A stretch of DNA of 64,000 nucleotides from Acinetobacter sp. ANC 3781 (GCF_004331285.1 NZ_SJOH01000015.1:1-64000), one strand, 5' to 3'. Shown: positions 25,319-35,208, counted from the first letter of the stretch. Notes: a model not told the origin generated them from the sequence alone. A program made the numbers and translations.

Positions 25319-27457
25319 AAAGACTTAATTCAACGCTTTGAATCCAATTCCATTTTAATTTATTGCTTGCAGATTTTTATTGTCCTGACCGGAACCACCT
25401 TAGGCTTAGTGTTTTTAGGTTATGAGTCCTTAATTGTTCCAGTGACTTTGGGTGCTATTGCCACTGCCCTGACCGACTTTGATGACCGCCTGAGTATTCG
25501 TCTGCGCAATCTGATTTATGTCTGTATCCTGTTTTTTGGCGTCAGCAGCATTCTTGAATTTCTCTATCCTTATAAACTGCTTTTTATCCTGTATTTATCG
25601 CTATCGAGTGCCGCTTTTATTTTAATGGGTGCACTGGGACAGCGTTATGCCACCATTTCTTTTGGCACGATTTTATTATCCATTTACACCATGTTTGGAC
25701 TGGGGGAATACAGCCAGTGGTATCAGCAACCCAGCTATTTTGTACTGGGTGCGTTGTGGTATGGTCTGACTTCGATCATCTTTTATTTACTCAAACCGAC
25801 TCAAGCAGTCCAGGACAATTTAGCCGCCAATTTCAATGCCATTGCTGACTTACTGTTGGCTAAAGCCCGTCTGTTTGATCCCGATAATACCGACAATATT
25901 GAACCGCTACTGTATGAGCTTTCCTTAAAGAACAGTGAAGTGGTACAAAGTCTAAATATCACCAAAGCATCGTTACTGACCCGTTTAAAGGCATCGCGTG
26001 CCAATAAAAATACCATTTACTGGCTCAATCTTTATTTTTTAGCGCAAGATATTCATGAACAGGCGACATCAAACTATCTGCATTATGAAAATATTCATCA
26101 AAACTTTAGCCGTACTGACCTGATTTTTCGGATTCAAAAAAATGTAAAGCTGCATGCCTTATCGTGTCAGAAACTGGCGCACGATATTCTGACCCATCAG
26201 ACTTATCAGTCGAATCCGGACACCGATCTTGCGATTGCCAATCTGGAAAATTCGATTCAATTATGGATTGAAGAAAATCCGCAGAATCTGGAAGTGAAAA
26301 ATCTGCTGCTGATTTTGCGTAATCTGAAAAAAATTCAGGAACAGTTTTTAAATTTGAGTCATGAACAAAATAATTATCGTCAAAATTATTTGCAGCATCA
26401 GGAAAATCTAAATTTACTGGATGATGATATTCAGGATATCCCGGATTTATGGCTAAAACTGAAACAACATTTTACGCCCAATTCAGCGTTGTTTCGGCAT
26501 GCAGTACGGATTGCCTTTGTTTTTGCGGTCGGTTATGCCATCTCATTAATGCCCTTCGCCAAAAATGGTTACTGGATTTTATTGACCAGTTTATTCGTCT
26601 GTCAGATCAGTTATTTCGCCACCAAAAGCCGCTTAAAACTACGTACTTTAGGTACTCTTTTAGGTGTCCTTTTAGGTATGCCGATTTTATATTTTGTTCC
26701 AAGTATTGAAGGGCAACTGGTTCTGACCATTATTTCTGGCGTGTGTTTTTTCTATCTGCGTTCCAAAAAATATGCCATGGCAACCCTTATGGCCACTTTA
26801 ATGGTGCTGCTGATTTTTAATTTAAAAGGCGCAGGCTATGCCATTATTTTGCCTAGAATTGTAGACACCATTTTAGGCTGTCTGATTGCCTGGTTTGCGG
26901 TCAGTTTTATCTGGCCGGACTGGAATTTCCGTAATATTTCTAGCACCATCAAAAAAAGCAACCAAGCCACTTTGAACTATTTCGATGCGGTGGTGAAACA
27001 ATATCAGTTTGGCAAAAACAACAGCCTGGATTACCGTCAGGCACGTCGTACCGCACACAATGCGCAAATTGAATTATCGAGCATGATTTCCAGTTTAAGT
27101 ACCGAACCTAATCCAAATCAGGCGCTGATTCATGCGGCCTTTCGCTATCTGGTCTATAGCCACAGTCAACTCAGTTATGTTTCGGCTCTGGGCAGTCACC
27201 GTGAACAGGTGCAAGACGTGCAAGTGCTGGATTTAATGCTGTGGTGTAAAGACACGCTATTTGCCGTACTGTTACAGCAACAAGCTTTGGATATAGACAA
27301 AATTCAGCACAAGCTGCAAGACATTCAACACATGAGCACACAAGAAAATTTGTCTGAAAATTTATTATTGGCACTGAAACAGATCAGTTTATTACTGGAA
27401 ACGCTGCCTGAATTTATAGATTTACACAGCCAACTGCTGAAGCAGGAAATTAAATAA
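25289..27457 (+). CDS. FUSC/YccS-type inner-membrane protein
   Basis: 722 residues with the FUSC architecture: an N-terminal bundle of about six membrane helices (about 20-170), a long cytoplasmic helical region (175-375) and a second bundle (about 390-520) with a cytoplasmic C-terminal domain. This matches the YccS/YhfK and aromatic acid exporter (AaeB) superfamily. Its role is probably export or envelope-related; substrate unknown. No periplasmic adaptor gene of the AaeA type lies next to it. Start is uncertain: TTG 25289 or GTG 25307, neither with a good ribosome binding site. Confidence 0.85.
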   Translation: MIFRKIVNSLKDLIQRFESNSILIYCLQIFIVLTGTTLGLVFLGYESLIVPVTLGAIATALTDFDDRLSIRLRNLIYVCILFFGVSSILEFLYPYKLLFILYLSLSSAAFILMGALGQRYATISFGTILLSIYTMFGLGEYSQWYQQPSYFVLGALWYGLTSIIFYLLKPTQAVQDNLAANFNAIADLLLAKARLFDPDNTDNIEPLLYELSLKNSEVVQSLNITKASLLTRLKASRANKNTIYWLNLYFLAQDIHEQATSNYLHYENIHQNFSRTDLIFRIQKNVKLHALSCQKLAHDILTHQTYQSNPDTDLAIANLENSIQLWIEENPQNLEVKNLLLILRNLKKIQEQFLNLSHEQNNYRQNYLQHQENLNLLDDDIQDIPDLWLKLKQHFTPNSALFRHAVRIAFVFAVGYAISLMPFAKNGYWILLTSLFVCQISYFATKSRLKLRTLGTLLGVLLGMPILYFVPSIEGQLVLTIISGVCFFYLRSKKYAMATLMATLMVLLIFNLKGAGYAIILPRIVDTILGCLIAWFAVSFIWPDWNFRNISSTIKKSNQATLNYFDAVVKQYQFGKNNSLDYRQARRTAHNAQIELSSMISSLSTEPNPNQALIHAAFRYLVYSHSQLSYVSALGSHREQVQDVQVLDLMLWCKDTLFAVLLQQQALDIDKIQHKLQDIQHMSTQENLSENLLLALKQISLLLETLPEFIDLHSQLLKQEIK

Positions 27458-27573
27458 TCCGAGTTAAATAGTTGGTTATAAGTATTTGATATATTTTAAA
27501 AATATATTTATTTTTTAATTCCCTACCGCGGCAATACTCAGTAAACTCATGCTTGATTCTGATTAATTTAAGC

Positions 27574-27876
27574 ATGAGCATGAATATTCAAACTTTACGT
27601 GTCATTGGTCTTTTAGAAGGTATTTCCTTTCTGCTGCTTTTGTTTATCGCGATGCCGATGAAATATATGCTGGATAATCCGATTTTAGTGAAATATGTCG
27701 GCATGGGACACGGCGTACTGTTTATCCTGTTTTTGATTGTTCTGTTTACCGTTTGCGAAAGACAGAAATGGTCGATTACCATGTTTATATTGGGTTTAAT
27801 CGCATCTATTTTACCGTTTGGCACTTTTGTTTTCGATCGCAAATTAAAGAACTTTGAACAGCCAATCGCTGAATAA
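27574..27876 (+). CDS. DUF3817 family small membrane protein
   Basis: 100 residues with three membrane helices. LRVIGLLEGISFLLLLFIAM followed by MKYMLDNPILVKYVGMGHG is the signature of DUF3817 (YdzA-like) proteins. Function unknown. ATG 27574 or 27580 is likely; the frame is open to a TTG at 27553. The nearest gene downstream (craA) is convergent. Confidence 0.85.
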   Translation: MSMNIQTLRVIGLLEGISFLLLLFIAMPMKYMLDNPILVKYVGMGHGVLFILFLIVLFTVCERQKWSITMFILGLIASILPFGTFVFDRKLKNFEQPIAE

Positions 27877-27951
27877 AAACTATTTCTTTAAGTTCAAGTG
27901 CATTCGTCCTCTCCTGCATTTTTGAAGGAGAAGACGGTGTGACCTTAATGT

Positions 27952-29181
27952 TTAAAACGCGCCACGCTGTTTACGTTCTTGTAAAATTTGTTTAAGCATC
28001 GCTCGAGGAAAACTAAACCACAGTGCAATTAAAATAAAACAGGCCACTGCATAAGCCCAAAGATGGTATTGCTCATACATTATCCGAACCAGTTCAATAA
28101 TAATAAAGAAGCTGAACATCAACAGCATTGAAACGGCGGCTGCGACTGTACCTTTGGAAACTTCCGATGACATCAGCGCAAAACGGTACAGCACCGAAAA
28201 ACTGATGCCTTCACCAAAGCTGATTAAAGTCATGCCTGCAATTAAGCACCAGATCAGAAAGTCCTGCCAGATCACTCCAGCCAGTAAAACCACGGTTCCG
28301 AGGAGCATAATCGGTAAACCCATGAGAACTGATTTTCCCAAAGCCAGTTTATCGATAATTTTAATCAGCACGATATTACCAAGGATTAATCCACCCAGTA
28401 CCGGAAACTGTGCCAAGCCATATTGCATGCTGCTAAAGCCCAACTCTTCCACCAACATGACTGGTGAAAGTGCAATCCACAGCATCAACGGCATACTGAC
28501 CATCGGTAATGCCAAAGCCATTCCCAAAAAGCGTTTATTTTTATAAACTTGTCTAAAGTCATCCAGAATATAACTGATCGGCTGTCTTGGAATGCTGACT
28601 TTAGTCTCCGGCATTTTTGCCTTTAACCCAAACCAGCTTAAAAAGGCCAAAAATGCGATACCAACGAAACCCCAATGCCAAGAGATATGATCAATCAGAA
28701 ATGCACCGATCACAGGTCCCAGTAAGGGTGCAAGCAATGAAATATTGGCCATCAGTGCCATGACTTTAATCGCGTCGCGTTCTTCAAAGGTTTCCTGAAT
28801 AGCCGCATAACCGACGGCGGAAATAACCGTTAAGCCAATGCCTTGTAAAAAGCGCAGCGCCAAAAAGCTTTCAATATTTTTCGTCAGTAAAATTAGTAAG
28901 CAGCACAGTACAAAAAATATTACGCCAGCAAGTAATACTTTTTTTCTTCCAAGTCTGTCGGACAATGGACCGAGTAACCATGCGACACATGCTCCGCCCA
29001 ACAAGTAAAACGACATGGAAGATGGTGCCCATGAACTGGTCACGCCAAAGTCTTTGGTAATGGCAAGCATGGCAGGCTGAACCAAGTCGTTCCCGATATA
29101 GACAGAAAATTCAAACAGCACCAATGCCAATGGGAACATTAGCGTGGCACGGTTTAAGGTGGCGGTTTTAACTTTTTGCAT
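27952..29181 (-). CDS. craA: Major facilitator drug efflux pump CraA (MdfA-like)
   Basis: 409 residues, twelve membrane helices. The N-terminus LVLFEFSVYIGNDLVQPAM carries Glu24 and Asp32, equivalent to the MdfA proton-coupling pair Glu26 and Asp34. The motif A GPLSDRLGRKKVLL is intact, and long blocks match Acinetobacter CraA (RDAIKVMALMANISLLAPLL, FGEGISFSVLYRFALMSSEV). CraA gives intrinsic chloramphenicol resistance and also exports other drugs. No local regulator gene is seen. The 252-base gap beyond it (29182-29433) shows nothing I can support. Confidence 0.94.
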   Translation of the reverse strand: MQKVKTATLNRATLMFPLALVLFEFSVYIGNDLVQPAMLAITKDFGVTSSWAPSSMSFYLLGGACVAWLLGPLSDRLGRKKVLLAGVIFFVLCCLLILLTKNIESFLALRFLQGIGLTVISAVGYAAIQETFEERDAIKVMALMANISLLAPLLGPVIGAFLIDHISWHWGFVGIAFLAFLSWFGLKAKMPETKVSIPRQPISYILDDFRQVYKNKRFLGMALALPMVSMPLMLWIALSPVMLVEELGFSSMQYGLAQFPVLGGLILGNIVLIKIIDKLALGKSVLMGLPIMLLGTVVLLAGVIWQDFLIWCLIAGMTLISFGEGISFSVLYRFALMSSEVSKGTVAAAVSMLLMFSFFIIIELVRIMYEQYHLWAYAVACFILIALWFSFPRAMLKQILQERKQRGAF

Positions 29182-30225
29182 TGTTTTTCTACATATATTT
29201 TAGGCTTGTGGGGCTACACACTATTTTTAGGGAGAGATGCGTCAGCCCAATGCCAAGCATTGAGTGTTTAAATTAAAGTTTGGGAAATACACTTAGTGCA
29301 TAGTGACTTAAAACACCGTATTCACAAGGTGTCTAAAAAGATAAAAAAGTATTTCATGAGAAAATTGATCTCAAACAACTACACCTACTTGGTTGAGTAG
29401 GTATAGTTTAGCAGATAGAAAGTTAGGTGCGAATTAGGCCTCAGCTAATTTAGACAGCTCAACAGGTTCTATATTATTCAATTTAGCTATATCAGGATTT
29501 TGTTCAAATTTAAGCCAGCCTTTTTTCATCCATAACTCAACTTTATCTTTTTTTAGAATATCTAATAAATTATTTAAAAGCCGAGGTGCATCATTTCTAT
29601 GAAAATAGACAGTTACAAGACATTGAACATTCGGCTTTTGATTAAATGAAAAGATTTCATTTATATAAGATTCATCTGATTCAGCTAATGAATGCCCCCA
29701 AATATAGATGTTAATATTTTGTTGACCAATAGAATTTGAATCAATTAATGACATCAATTTTTTATTTTCTCTTAAAAAAAGATAGTCAGTATTATTTAAC
29801 AATTTTTGATGATATTTAGTAAAGCTGTAATTTTTAAACTTTTTTAAGAACTCATTTTTAAGATCGGAAATGCCTAGAACTAAGCTTTTACCTACACGAC
29901 CATGTATGAATTCAATTTTTGTATCAGGTGTATAAAACCGATTTAGTGTTTGAGTATAATTAAATGATAAAATATCTAAGTACTCTATATCAAAAGTAAA
30001 TTTTTCTTTGTTGATTTTATTATAGGGACTTAATTCTTCCACTATATTTACAAGATACCAATCAAAAAGCTTTATAAATTATTTAAATTGCGTTCAAGAT
30101 CTTCAATTATTAAATGTGAATTAATATCCAAATCTAGTTTATTATTTCTATAATAGATCTCTTTCATAAATCAAAAAACGATCTATCTCTTGCGGATTAT
30201 TTGTACCGAAGAATTTTAAATATTC

Positions 30226-30636
30226 ATGCATAATTTGCGTATGAAATACGTCGATTCAAAAAAGCTTTCTGAAACACAGTTTAAGCGATATACAGGCATC
30301 TCTTGTTCAACCTTTGATTTAATGGTTGAACAACTGAAAATGAATGTCCCTGCTAAAGGTAGACCAACCAAATTGAGCATAGAAGATCAAATTCTTCTGT
30401 GCTTAAGTTATTGGCGTGAATACCGAACATTGTTCCATGTTGCAACAAGTTATGGTGTGTCAGAGCCAACTGCTTCAAGAATCGTTCGCCATGTAGAGGA
30501 CTGTTTGATCAAGTCCAATCTATTTAATTTACCGAAGAATTTACCTAAAGGTGAAGGCATCGACTGGAAGGTGGTGATCGTGGATGCCACAGAAATTCCA
30601 ATACAAAGACCTAAAAAAACAGAAAAAAAGCTATAG
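30226..30636 (+). CDS. IS5-family transposase, upstream frame (orfA)
   Basis: 136 residues with an N-terminal helix-turn-helix (GVSEPTASRIVRHVE) and the first catalytic Asp in VIVDATEIPI. It ends shortly after PIQRPKK in a run of A residues, where the second frame takes over. The start may be ATG 30226 or 30241. Both orfs are needed for a complete DDE transposase. Confidence 0.88.
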   Translation: MHNLRMKYVDSKKLSETQFKRYTGISCSTFDLMVEQLKMNVPAKGRPTKLSIEDQILLCLSYWREYRTLFHVATSYGVSEPTASRIVRHVEDCLIKSNLFNLPKNLPKGEGIDWKVVIVDATEIPIQRPKKTEKKL

Positions 30637-31054
30637 TGGCAAGAAGAAGGCACATACTTTCAAAGTTCAAGCCATCATTCATTATCAAACTCAGAAAATA
30701 CTGAGTTTATGCACAAGTCGCGGTGCTATACATGATTTCGAACTCTTCAAACGTAACTTGAATCAGATTCCTACAGGTGCATTTATCCTTGCAGATAAAG
30801 GCTATCAAGGGATTTACGCAGTGTATCCGAATAGCTTATTGCCTCTAAAAGCAAAGAAGCGCTGCAAACTGGATCCTGAGCTAAAACTTTACAATCAAGA
30901 AATCAATAAAAGAAGAATTGTCATTGAGCATATATTTGGCAGTTTAAAAACCTTCAAAATCCTTGCCGAGCGATATCGTAATCGAGGCAAAAGACTAGGC
31001 TTAAGATTCAATTTAATTGCTGGAATCTATAACATGGAACTGAGTGAAAACTGA
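30584..31054 (+). CDS. IS5-family transposase, downstream frame (orfB)
   Basis: 156 residues counted from an ATG at 30584 that is probably not the natural start. It carries YSGKKKAHTFKVQ, the second Asp in ILADKGYQGI and the catalytic Glu in RRIVIEHIFGSLKTF. Fusion with orfA requires a +1 shift (or loss of one A in the transcript) at the A7 run 30613-30619 or 30623-30629, giving RPKKQKKSYSGKKK, the usual IS5 sequence. Confidence 0.88.
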   Translation: MPQKFQYKDLKKQKKSYSGKKKAHTFKVQAIIHYQTQKILSLCTSRGAIHDFELFKRNLNQIPTGAFILADKGYQGIYAVYPNSLLPLKAKKRCKLDPELKLYNQEINKRRIVIEHIFGSLKTFKILAERYRNRGKRLGLRFNLIAGIYNMELSEN

Positions 31055-31636
31055 CTTATGAAAGAAGTCTAATATTTCCTGTTAATTTTTGCAGTGCGAG
31101 TATTCTCATTTAATGAATCCAGTATTCCTAATAAAACTAATTTTTGAATACTTTTCTCTTTAAATAAAATATATTTATTTTGTTCTTTCTCAGTCCTACA
31201 TAAAACTAATTCTTCTAATTTTTCATTAAATTGATAAATTTTCTCAGCTTTTTCACTGAAAATTGCTACTAAATCTAAAGCACTGGCAAATTCAGATTCA
31301 AAATCAATCCATGTTTCTATATTATTGACATGATGTAAAAAGAATCTAAACCATACATTTTCTTTTAGCTTTATTTTAAGCTCTTTGATCTGATCAACTG
31401 ATATTTTTATTTGATCAGTTTTATACATAGCTTTTGTATAGCTAAAAAAATAACCTTCTTTTTTATACAGCGAGCCAAAAAGATCATCAAATCCCATATC
31501 TCCTTTCGATTCATCCCAGTTCTCAATAGCCTGCATCGCTAACATAAAATGATCATATTTAGTCGGTAAGTAATGCGACAAATCAAAACCGTTTCCGATA
31601 ATCAAAATATTCATTGTTCTTATTCCCCCAAACGCA

Positions 31637-31664
31637 AAAAAGCGCATCAATCGATACGCTTTTT
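31637..31664 (-). terminator. Terminator of the small lipoprotein gene
   Basis: 8-bp stem AAAAAGCG/CGCTTTTT with a 12-base loop, 45 bases beyond the stop codon on the minus strand. Confidence 0.65.
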
Positions 31665-31708
31665 ATGAGGCATAGCAGCCTAATTTTCAACCATAAATCA
31701 AAGATTTA

Positions 31709-32089
31709 TTAAGAGCATTTTGCTTTTTGAAAAGCCTTGGTGTTTTTGCTACGCATACATTGATACGACTTTTCTGTATCAACCTTCTTCCAGTCGCCAT
31801 TCACCAGTTTAAAACTATAAATCGTACGCATCGAGCGAACCGAATCATCTTTTAACCCAGTTTCAGTCACTTTCACTTGTGCAGCAGTCGGTGACTCTAC
31901 ACTATTAAAAAATTGACGAATTTCAACTGTTGCCGAGTTCTTACGCAAGTCAGGTCTTTCTTTCAAGACTTGTTGCAAAGGCGTATCTGATGAACCAAGA
32001 CTGACTTTAGATGCTAATTTTTTTGTTGTTGCGCAACCCGTCGTCATTAAGCCCAAACAGATTATAGAGGTAGATAATAAACGTAACAT
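31709..32089 (-). CDS. Small lipoprotein, unknown function
   Basis: 126 residues from ATG 32089. The signal peptide LRLLSTSIICLGLMTTGC ends in a clear lipobox with the lipidated Cys at residue 19. The mature part has a conserved-looking stretch RPDLRKNSATVEIRQFF and ends SYQCMRSKNTKAFQKAKCS, two cysteines that could pair. The upstream in-frame ATG (32134) would require translation through the D-2-hydroxyglutarate dehydrogenase terminator and is rejected. No family recognised. Confidence 0.8.
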   Translation of the reverse strand: MLRLLSTSIICLGLMTTGCATTKKLASKVSLGSSDTPLQQVLKERPDLRKNSATVEIRQFFNSVESPTAAQVKVTETGLKDDSVRSMRTIYSFKLVNGDWKKVDTEKSYQCMRSKNTKAFQKAKCS

Positions 32090-32106
32090 TAGGAAATCTT
32101 CCCCAT

Positions 32107-32143
32107 AAAAAAGACATGGCACATATGATGCCATGTCTTTTTT
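32107..32143 (-). terminator. Terminator of the D-2-hydroxyglutarate dehydrogenase gene
   Basis: 15-bp perfect stem (AAAAAAGACATGGCA and complement) with a 7-base loop, 56 bases beyond the stop. Confidence 0.9.
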
Positions 32144-32198
32144 TCTGACTCGATAACAGTTATGTAGTCAACGACAAAACAACTTATTAGATCAAATA

Positions 32199-33608
32199 TT
32201 AAAGATCAAATAATTTGCCCGGGTTCATAATGCCGTTTGGATCGAATACCTGTTTCAAAGCTTTCATGTATTCAATTTCTTCAGCAGAACGCGAGTAATC
32301 AAGATATGGCTTTTTAGTCATACCCACACCGTGTTCCGCAGAAATCGAACCATCATATTTTTTTACGGTTTCGAACACGTATTTATTCACCACCTGACAT
32401 TTGGCAAAGAATTCATCTTTACTTAGGTCAGCAGGTTTCAAGATATTTAAGTGCAAGTTACCGTCACCAATATGACCAAACCAGCAAATTTCAAAGTCAG
32501 GATAATTCGCTTCCACAATGGCATCAATTTCTTTAATAAATGCAGGAACGTGAGTAATAAGCACTGAAATGTCATTTTTGTATGGTGTGAACGGCGCGAT
32601 CGATTCAGAGATATCTTCACGCAAACGCCATAAGCTATGCACTTGGTCCAGGTTTTGGCTCATCACGCCATCAAGCACCCAACCCTGTTCCATGCAATGC
32701 TCGAAGATTTCCATCGCAGCATCCATGATTGGTTCAAATGGTGCTTCAAATTCAAGCAATACATAGAAAGGACAAGCCGTTTCAAATGGACGTTGCACAT
32801 GACCATGATCCAGTACTTTCTGCATTGCGAGTTCACCAAAGAACTCGAATGCAGTTAAATCAATTTTCTTCTGGAATGCATGCAGTACCGGCATGATCGC
32901 ATCAAAGTCAGGCACGCCCAGTACCATCACTTGTAAATCGTGCGGTTGACGCTCAAGCTTGATTTCAGCTTCAGTCACCAAACCTAAAGTACCTTCACCG
33001 CCAATGAACAAATGCTGTAACGCATAACCGGTCGCGTTTTTAATCATGCCTTTGTTCAGGCGCAGAATGTCACCTTTACCGGTCACAACCGTTAAACCCA
33101 GTACCCAGTTACGGGTCATGCCGTATTTAATAACTTTAATACCGCCTGCATTGGTACCAATGTTGCCGCCAATTTGTGAAGAACCTGAAGATGCAAAATC
33201 AACCGGGTAATACATCCCTTGTTCTTCAGCATAGTTTTGCAATTGTTCAGTCACTACACCTGCTTGTACACGGACCATACGGTCTGCAGGGAAGAACTCA
33301 AGAATCTGGTTCATCTTGTCCATGCTAACCACAATTTCACCATTCGATGCCACAGCACCGGCAGATAAACCGGTACGGCCGCCAGATGGCGTGATGGCAA
33401 TATTGTGTTCATTCGCAAATTTAACAATCGCCTGCACCTGTTCTGTGCTAGATGGAAAAACGATGACTGATGGATTTGGATCAAAATGCTTGGTGTAGTC
33501 TCTGCCCCAGGCATCGAGACTAGCGGCATCTGTTTTAATGCGGTTTTCACCGACAATGGCTGTCAATTGGTTTAATAACTCAGGTGTTAAAGCGACTGGA
33601 GCATTCAT
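32199..33608 (-). CDS. FAD-binding oxidase, probable D-2-hydroxyglutarate dehydrogenase
   Basis: 469 residues of the GlcD/D-lactate dehydrogenase (VAO) family. FAD loop PSGGRTGLSAGAV, GGNIGTNAGGIKVIKYG, GGEGTLGLVTEAEI, HIGDGNLHLNI with the metal/substrate His, and SAEHGVGMTKK are all visible. D-lactate or glycolate oxidase are alternatives. The decisive clue is the divergent pairing with serA, as in Pseudomonas, where SerA makes D-2-hydroxyglutarate and this enzyme converts it back to 2-oxoglutarate. Start is ATG 33608; the upstream in-frame start at 33626 is TTG. Confidence 0.85.
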   Translation of the reverse strand: MNAPVALTPELLNQLTAIVGENRIKTDAASLDAWGRDYTKHFDPNPSVIVFPSSTEQVQAIVKFANEHNIAITPSGGRTGLSAGAVASNGEIVVSMDKMNQILEFFPADRMVRVQAGVVTEQLQNYAEEQGMYYPVDFASSGSSQIGGNIGTNAGGIKVIKYGMTRNWVLGLTVVTGKGDILRLNKGMIKNATGYALQHLFIGGEGTLGLVTEAEIKLERQPHDLQVMVLGVPDFDAIMPVLHAFQKKIDLTAFEFFGELAMQKVLDHGHVQRPFETACPFYVLLEFEAPFEPIMDAAMEIFEHCMEQGWVLDGVMSQNLDQVHSLWRLREDISESIAPFTPYKNDISVLITHVPAFIKEIDAIVEANYPDFEICWFGHIGDGNLHLNILKPADLSKDEFFAKCQVVNKYVFETVKKYDGSISAEHGVGMTKKPYLDYSRSAEEIEYMKALKQVFDPNGIMNPGKLFDL

Positions 33609-33963
33609 CGTTTGCAGACCTAGCAAGAAATATACAAGTGGTGGATGGTCTATAGATCATTCATTTGTAAAAAGATTAACAATGGAATGGTGTCTTAGAC
33701 TGGCGTGACCATAAAAGCAACAGCATGGCTGTAGCGGTTTTCACTGCGCAGCATTATAAGGCATTTTCCACTGAAACCCTGCGGAAATAAGCATTTTGAC
33801 AATCTCGCCTTAAATATTACAGCTTTAGTTAGACCAAAATCTGTAGGGCACGGCGTATGTATTGTAAAAATACCTATGCTCTCCGTCATAAAGGAAATGT
33901 ATATAGACCCTCCTCGTATGTTATCATATCGCGACTAAATTTGGCCTTTGTAGCGGAGCCGTA

Positions 33964-35196
33964 ATGAGCCAACATCTTTCTCTACCTAAAGATAAAATTC
34001 GTTTCTTGTTGTTAGAAGGCGTTCATCAAAACGCAATCGACACATTAAATGCTGCTGGATATACCAACATCGATTCCCGTAAAACTGCGCTTGAGGGTGA
34101 AGCGTTGAAAGAAGCGGTTAAAGATGCACACTTCATCGGCATTCGTTCACGTACTCAATTGACTGAAGAAGTATTTGAAGCAGCCAACAAGCTTATCGCG
34201 GTTGGCTGTTTTTGTATCGGTACCAATCAGGTTAATCTGAATGCTGCGATGATTCGCGGTATTCCAGTATTTAACGCACCATATTCAAATACCCGTTCAG
34301 TAGCTGAACTGGTACTTGCTGAAGCCATTCTTTTACTTCGTGGTGTTCCTGCGAAATCTGCTTCTACTCACCGTGGTGGCTGGAACAAGTCTGCAGTGGG
34401 TTCATTTGAAACTCGTGGTAAAACTTTAGGTATCGTGGGTTACGGCTCAATCGGTTCGCAACTTTCAGTACTTGCTGAAAGCTTGGGTATGCACGTGATT
34501 TATTACGATGCAGTGACCAAACTTCCTATGGGTAATGCACGCCAAGTCGGTTCTCTTGCCGAGTTGCTTGCAAACGCTGACGTTGTATCTCTACACGTTC
34601 CAGACGTTCCATCAACACGTAACTTCTTTGGCAAAGACCAGTTTGCACAAATGAAAGAAGGTTCGATCTTCATCAATGCTGCACGTGGTACATGTGTGCT
34701 GATTGAAGACCTTGCTGATGCGATTAAAACAGGTCACATTGCCGGTGCTGCAATTGACGTATTCCCTAAAGAACCTAAAGCCAACGGTGAAGAATTTGTT
34801 TCTCCACTTCGTGGCCTGGATAACGTGATTTTAACTCCTCACGTGGGTGGTTCGACTATGGAAGCACAAGCAAACATCGGTTTAGAAGTTGCAGAGAAAT
34901 TTGTGGCTTACTCAGATAAAGGTATGACTTTATCTGCTGTGAACTTCCCGGAAATTGCATTGCCGTTGACTGAAGGTAAACACCGTTTACTTCACATTCA
35001 TAAAAACATTCCTGGCGTTCTTTCTAAAATCAACAACCTGTTTGCTGAACACGGCATCAACATCTCTGGTCAATCATTGATGACTAAAGGTGATGTGGGT
35101 TACTTGGTGATGGACGTTGACGCAACTGCTTCTAAAGAAGCGCTGGATACACTTCAGGAAGTTGAAGGTACCATCCGAGTTCGCGTATTGTTCTAA
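33964..35196 (+). CDS. serA: D-3-phosphoglycerate dehydrogenase
   Basis: First step of serine synthesis. 410 residues, the same as E. coli SerA. NAD-binding GYGSIGSQ begins at residue 160; the catalytic set is Arg241 (AARG), Glu270 (FPKEP) and His293 (LTPHVGGST). A C-terminal ACT domain (about 340-410, HIHKNIPGVLSKINNLFAEHG) indicates serine feedback inhibition. Divergent from the 2-hydroxyglutarate dehydrogenase across a 355-base gap (33609-33963), in which I find no clear promoter box or other feature. Confidence 0.97.
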   Translation: MSQHLSLPKDKIRFLLLEGVHQNAIDTLNAAGYTNIDSRKTALEGEALKEAVKDAHFIGIRSRTQLTEEVFEAANKLIAVGCFCIGTNQVNLNAAMIRGIPVFNAPYSNTRSVAELVLAEAILLLRGVPAKSASTHRGGWNKSAVGSFETRGKTLGIVGYGSIGSQLSVLAESLGMHVIYYDAVTKLPMGNARQVGSLAELLANADVVSLHVPDVPSTRNFFGKDQFAQMKEGSIFINAARGTCVLIEDLADAIKTGHIAGAAIDVFPKEPKANGEEFVSPLRGLDNVILTPHVGGSTMEAQANIGLEVAEKFVAYSDKGMTLSAVNFPEIALPLTEGKHRLLHIHKNIPGVLSKINNLFAEHGINISGQSLMTKGDVGYLVMDVDATASKEALDTLQEVEGTIRVRVLF

Positions 35197-35208
35197 TTTA
35201 AGATTTTA

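Larger units (their letters stand above)
30156..31069 (+). mobile_element. IS5-family insertion sequence (IS427-like group), 914 bp
   Basis: Ends are defined by 18-bp imperfect inverted repeats: GATCTCTTTCATAAATCA on the left and GACTTCTTTCATAAGTCA (as read from the right end inward), 15 of 18 matching. A 2-bp TA target duplication flanks it (30154-30155 and 31070-31071). Two overlapping transposase frames and the TA target fit the IS427 group of IS5. The exact ISfinder name is not known to me. It has inserted in the middle of the abiH-like gene in the opposite orientation. Confidence 0.92.
29434..31614 (-). pseudogene. abiH-like phage abortive-infection gene, disrupted by an IS and a frameshift
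   Basis: The N-terminal half (ATG 31614 down to the IS) starts MNILIIGNGFDLSHYLPTKY, the hallmark of the AbiH family (PF14253), and the C-terminal half (29434-30155) carries ILSFNYTQTLNRFY, IEFIHGRVG and IYIWGHSLAESDESYI. Rejoining the two sides without the IS and one TA gives a continuous frame across the insertion point. A second lesion appears further on: near 30071-30080 the frame ends at TAA, and one missing base there would link NLNNL to the IKLFDWYLVNIVEELSP frame. So the gene is broken twice. AbiH proteins stop phage by killing or arresting the infected cell; here the function is lost unless truncated parts act. Confidence 0.9.
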
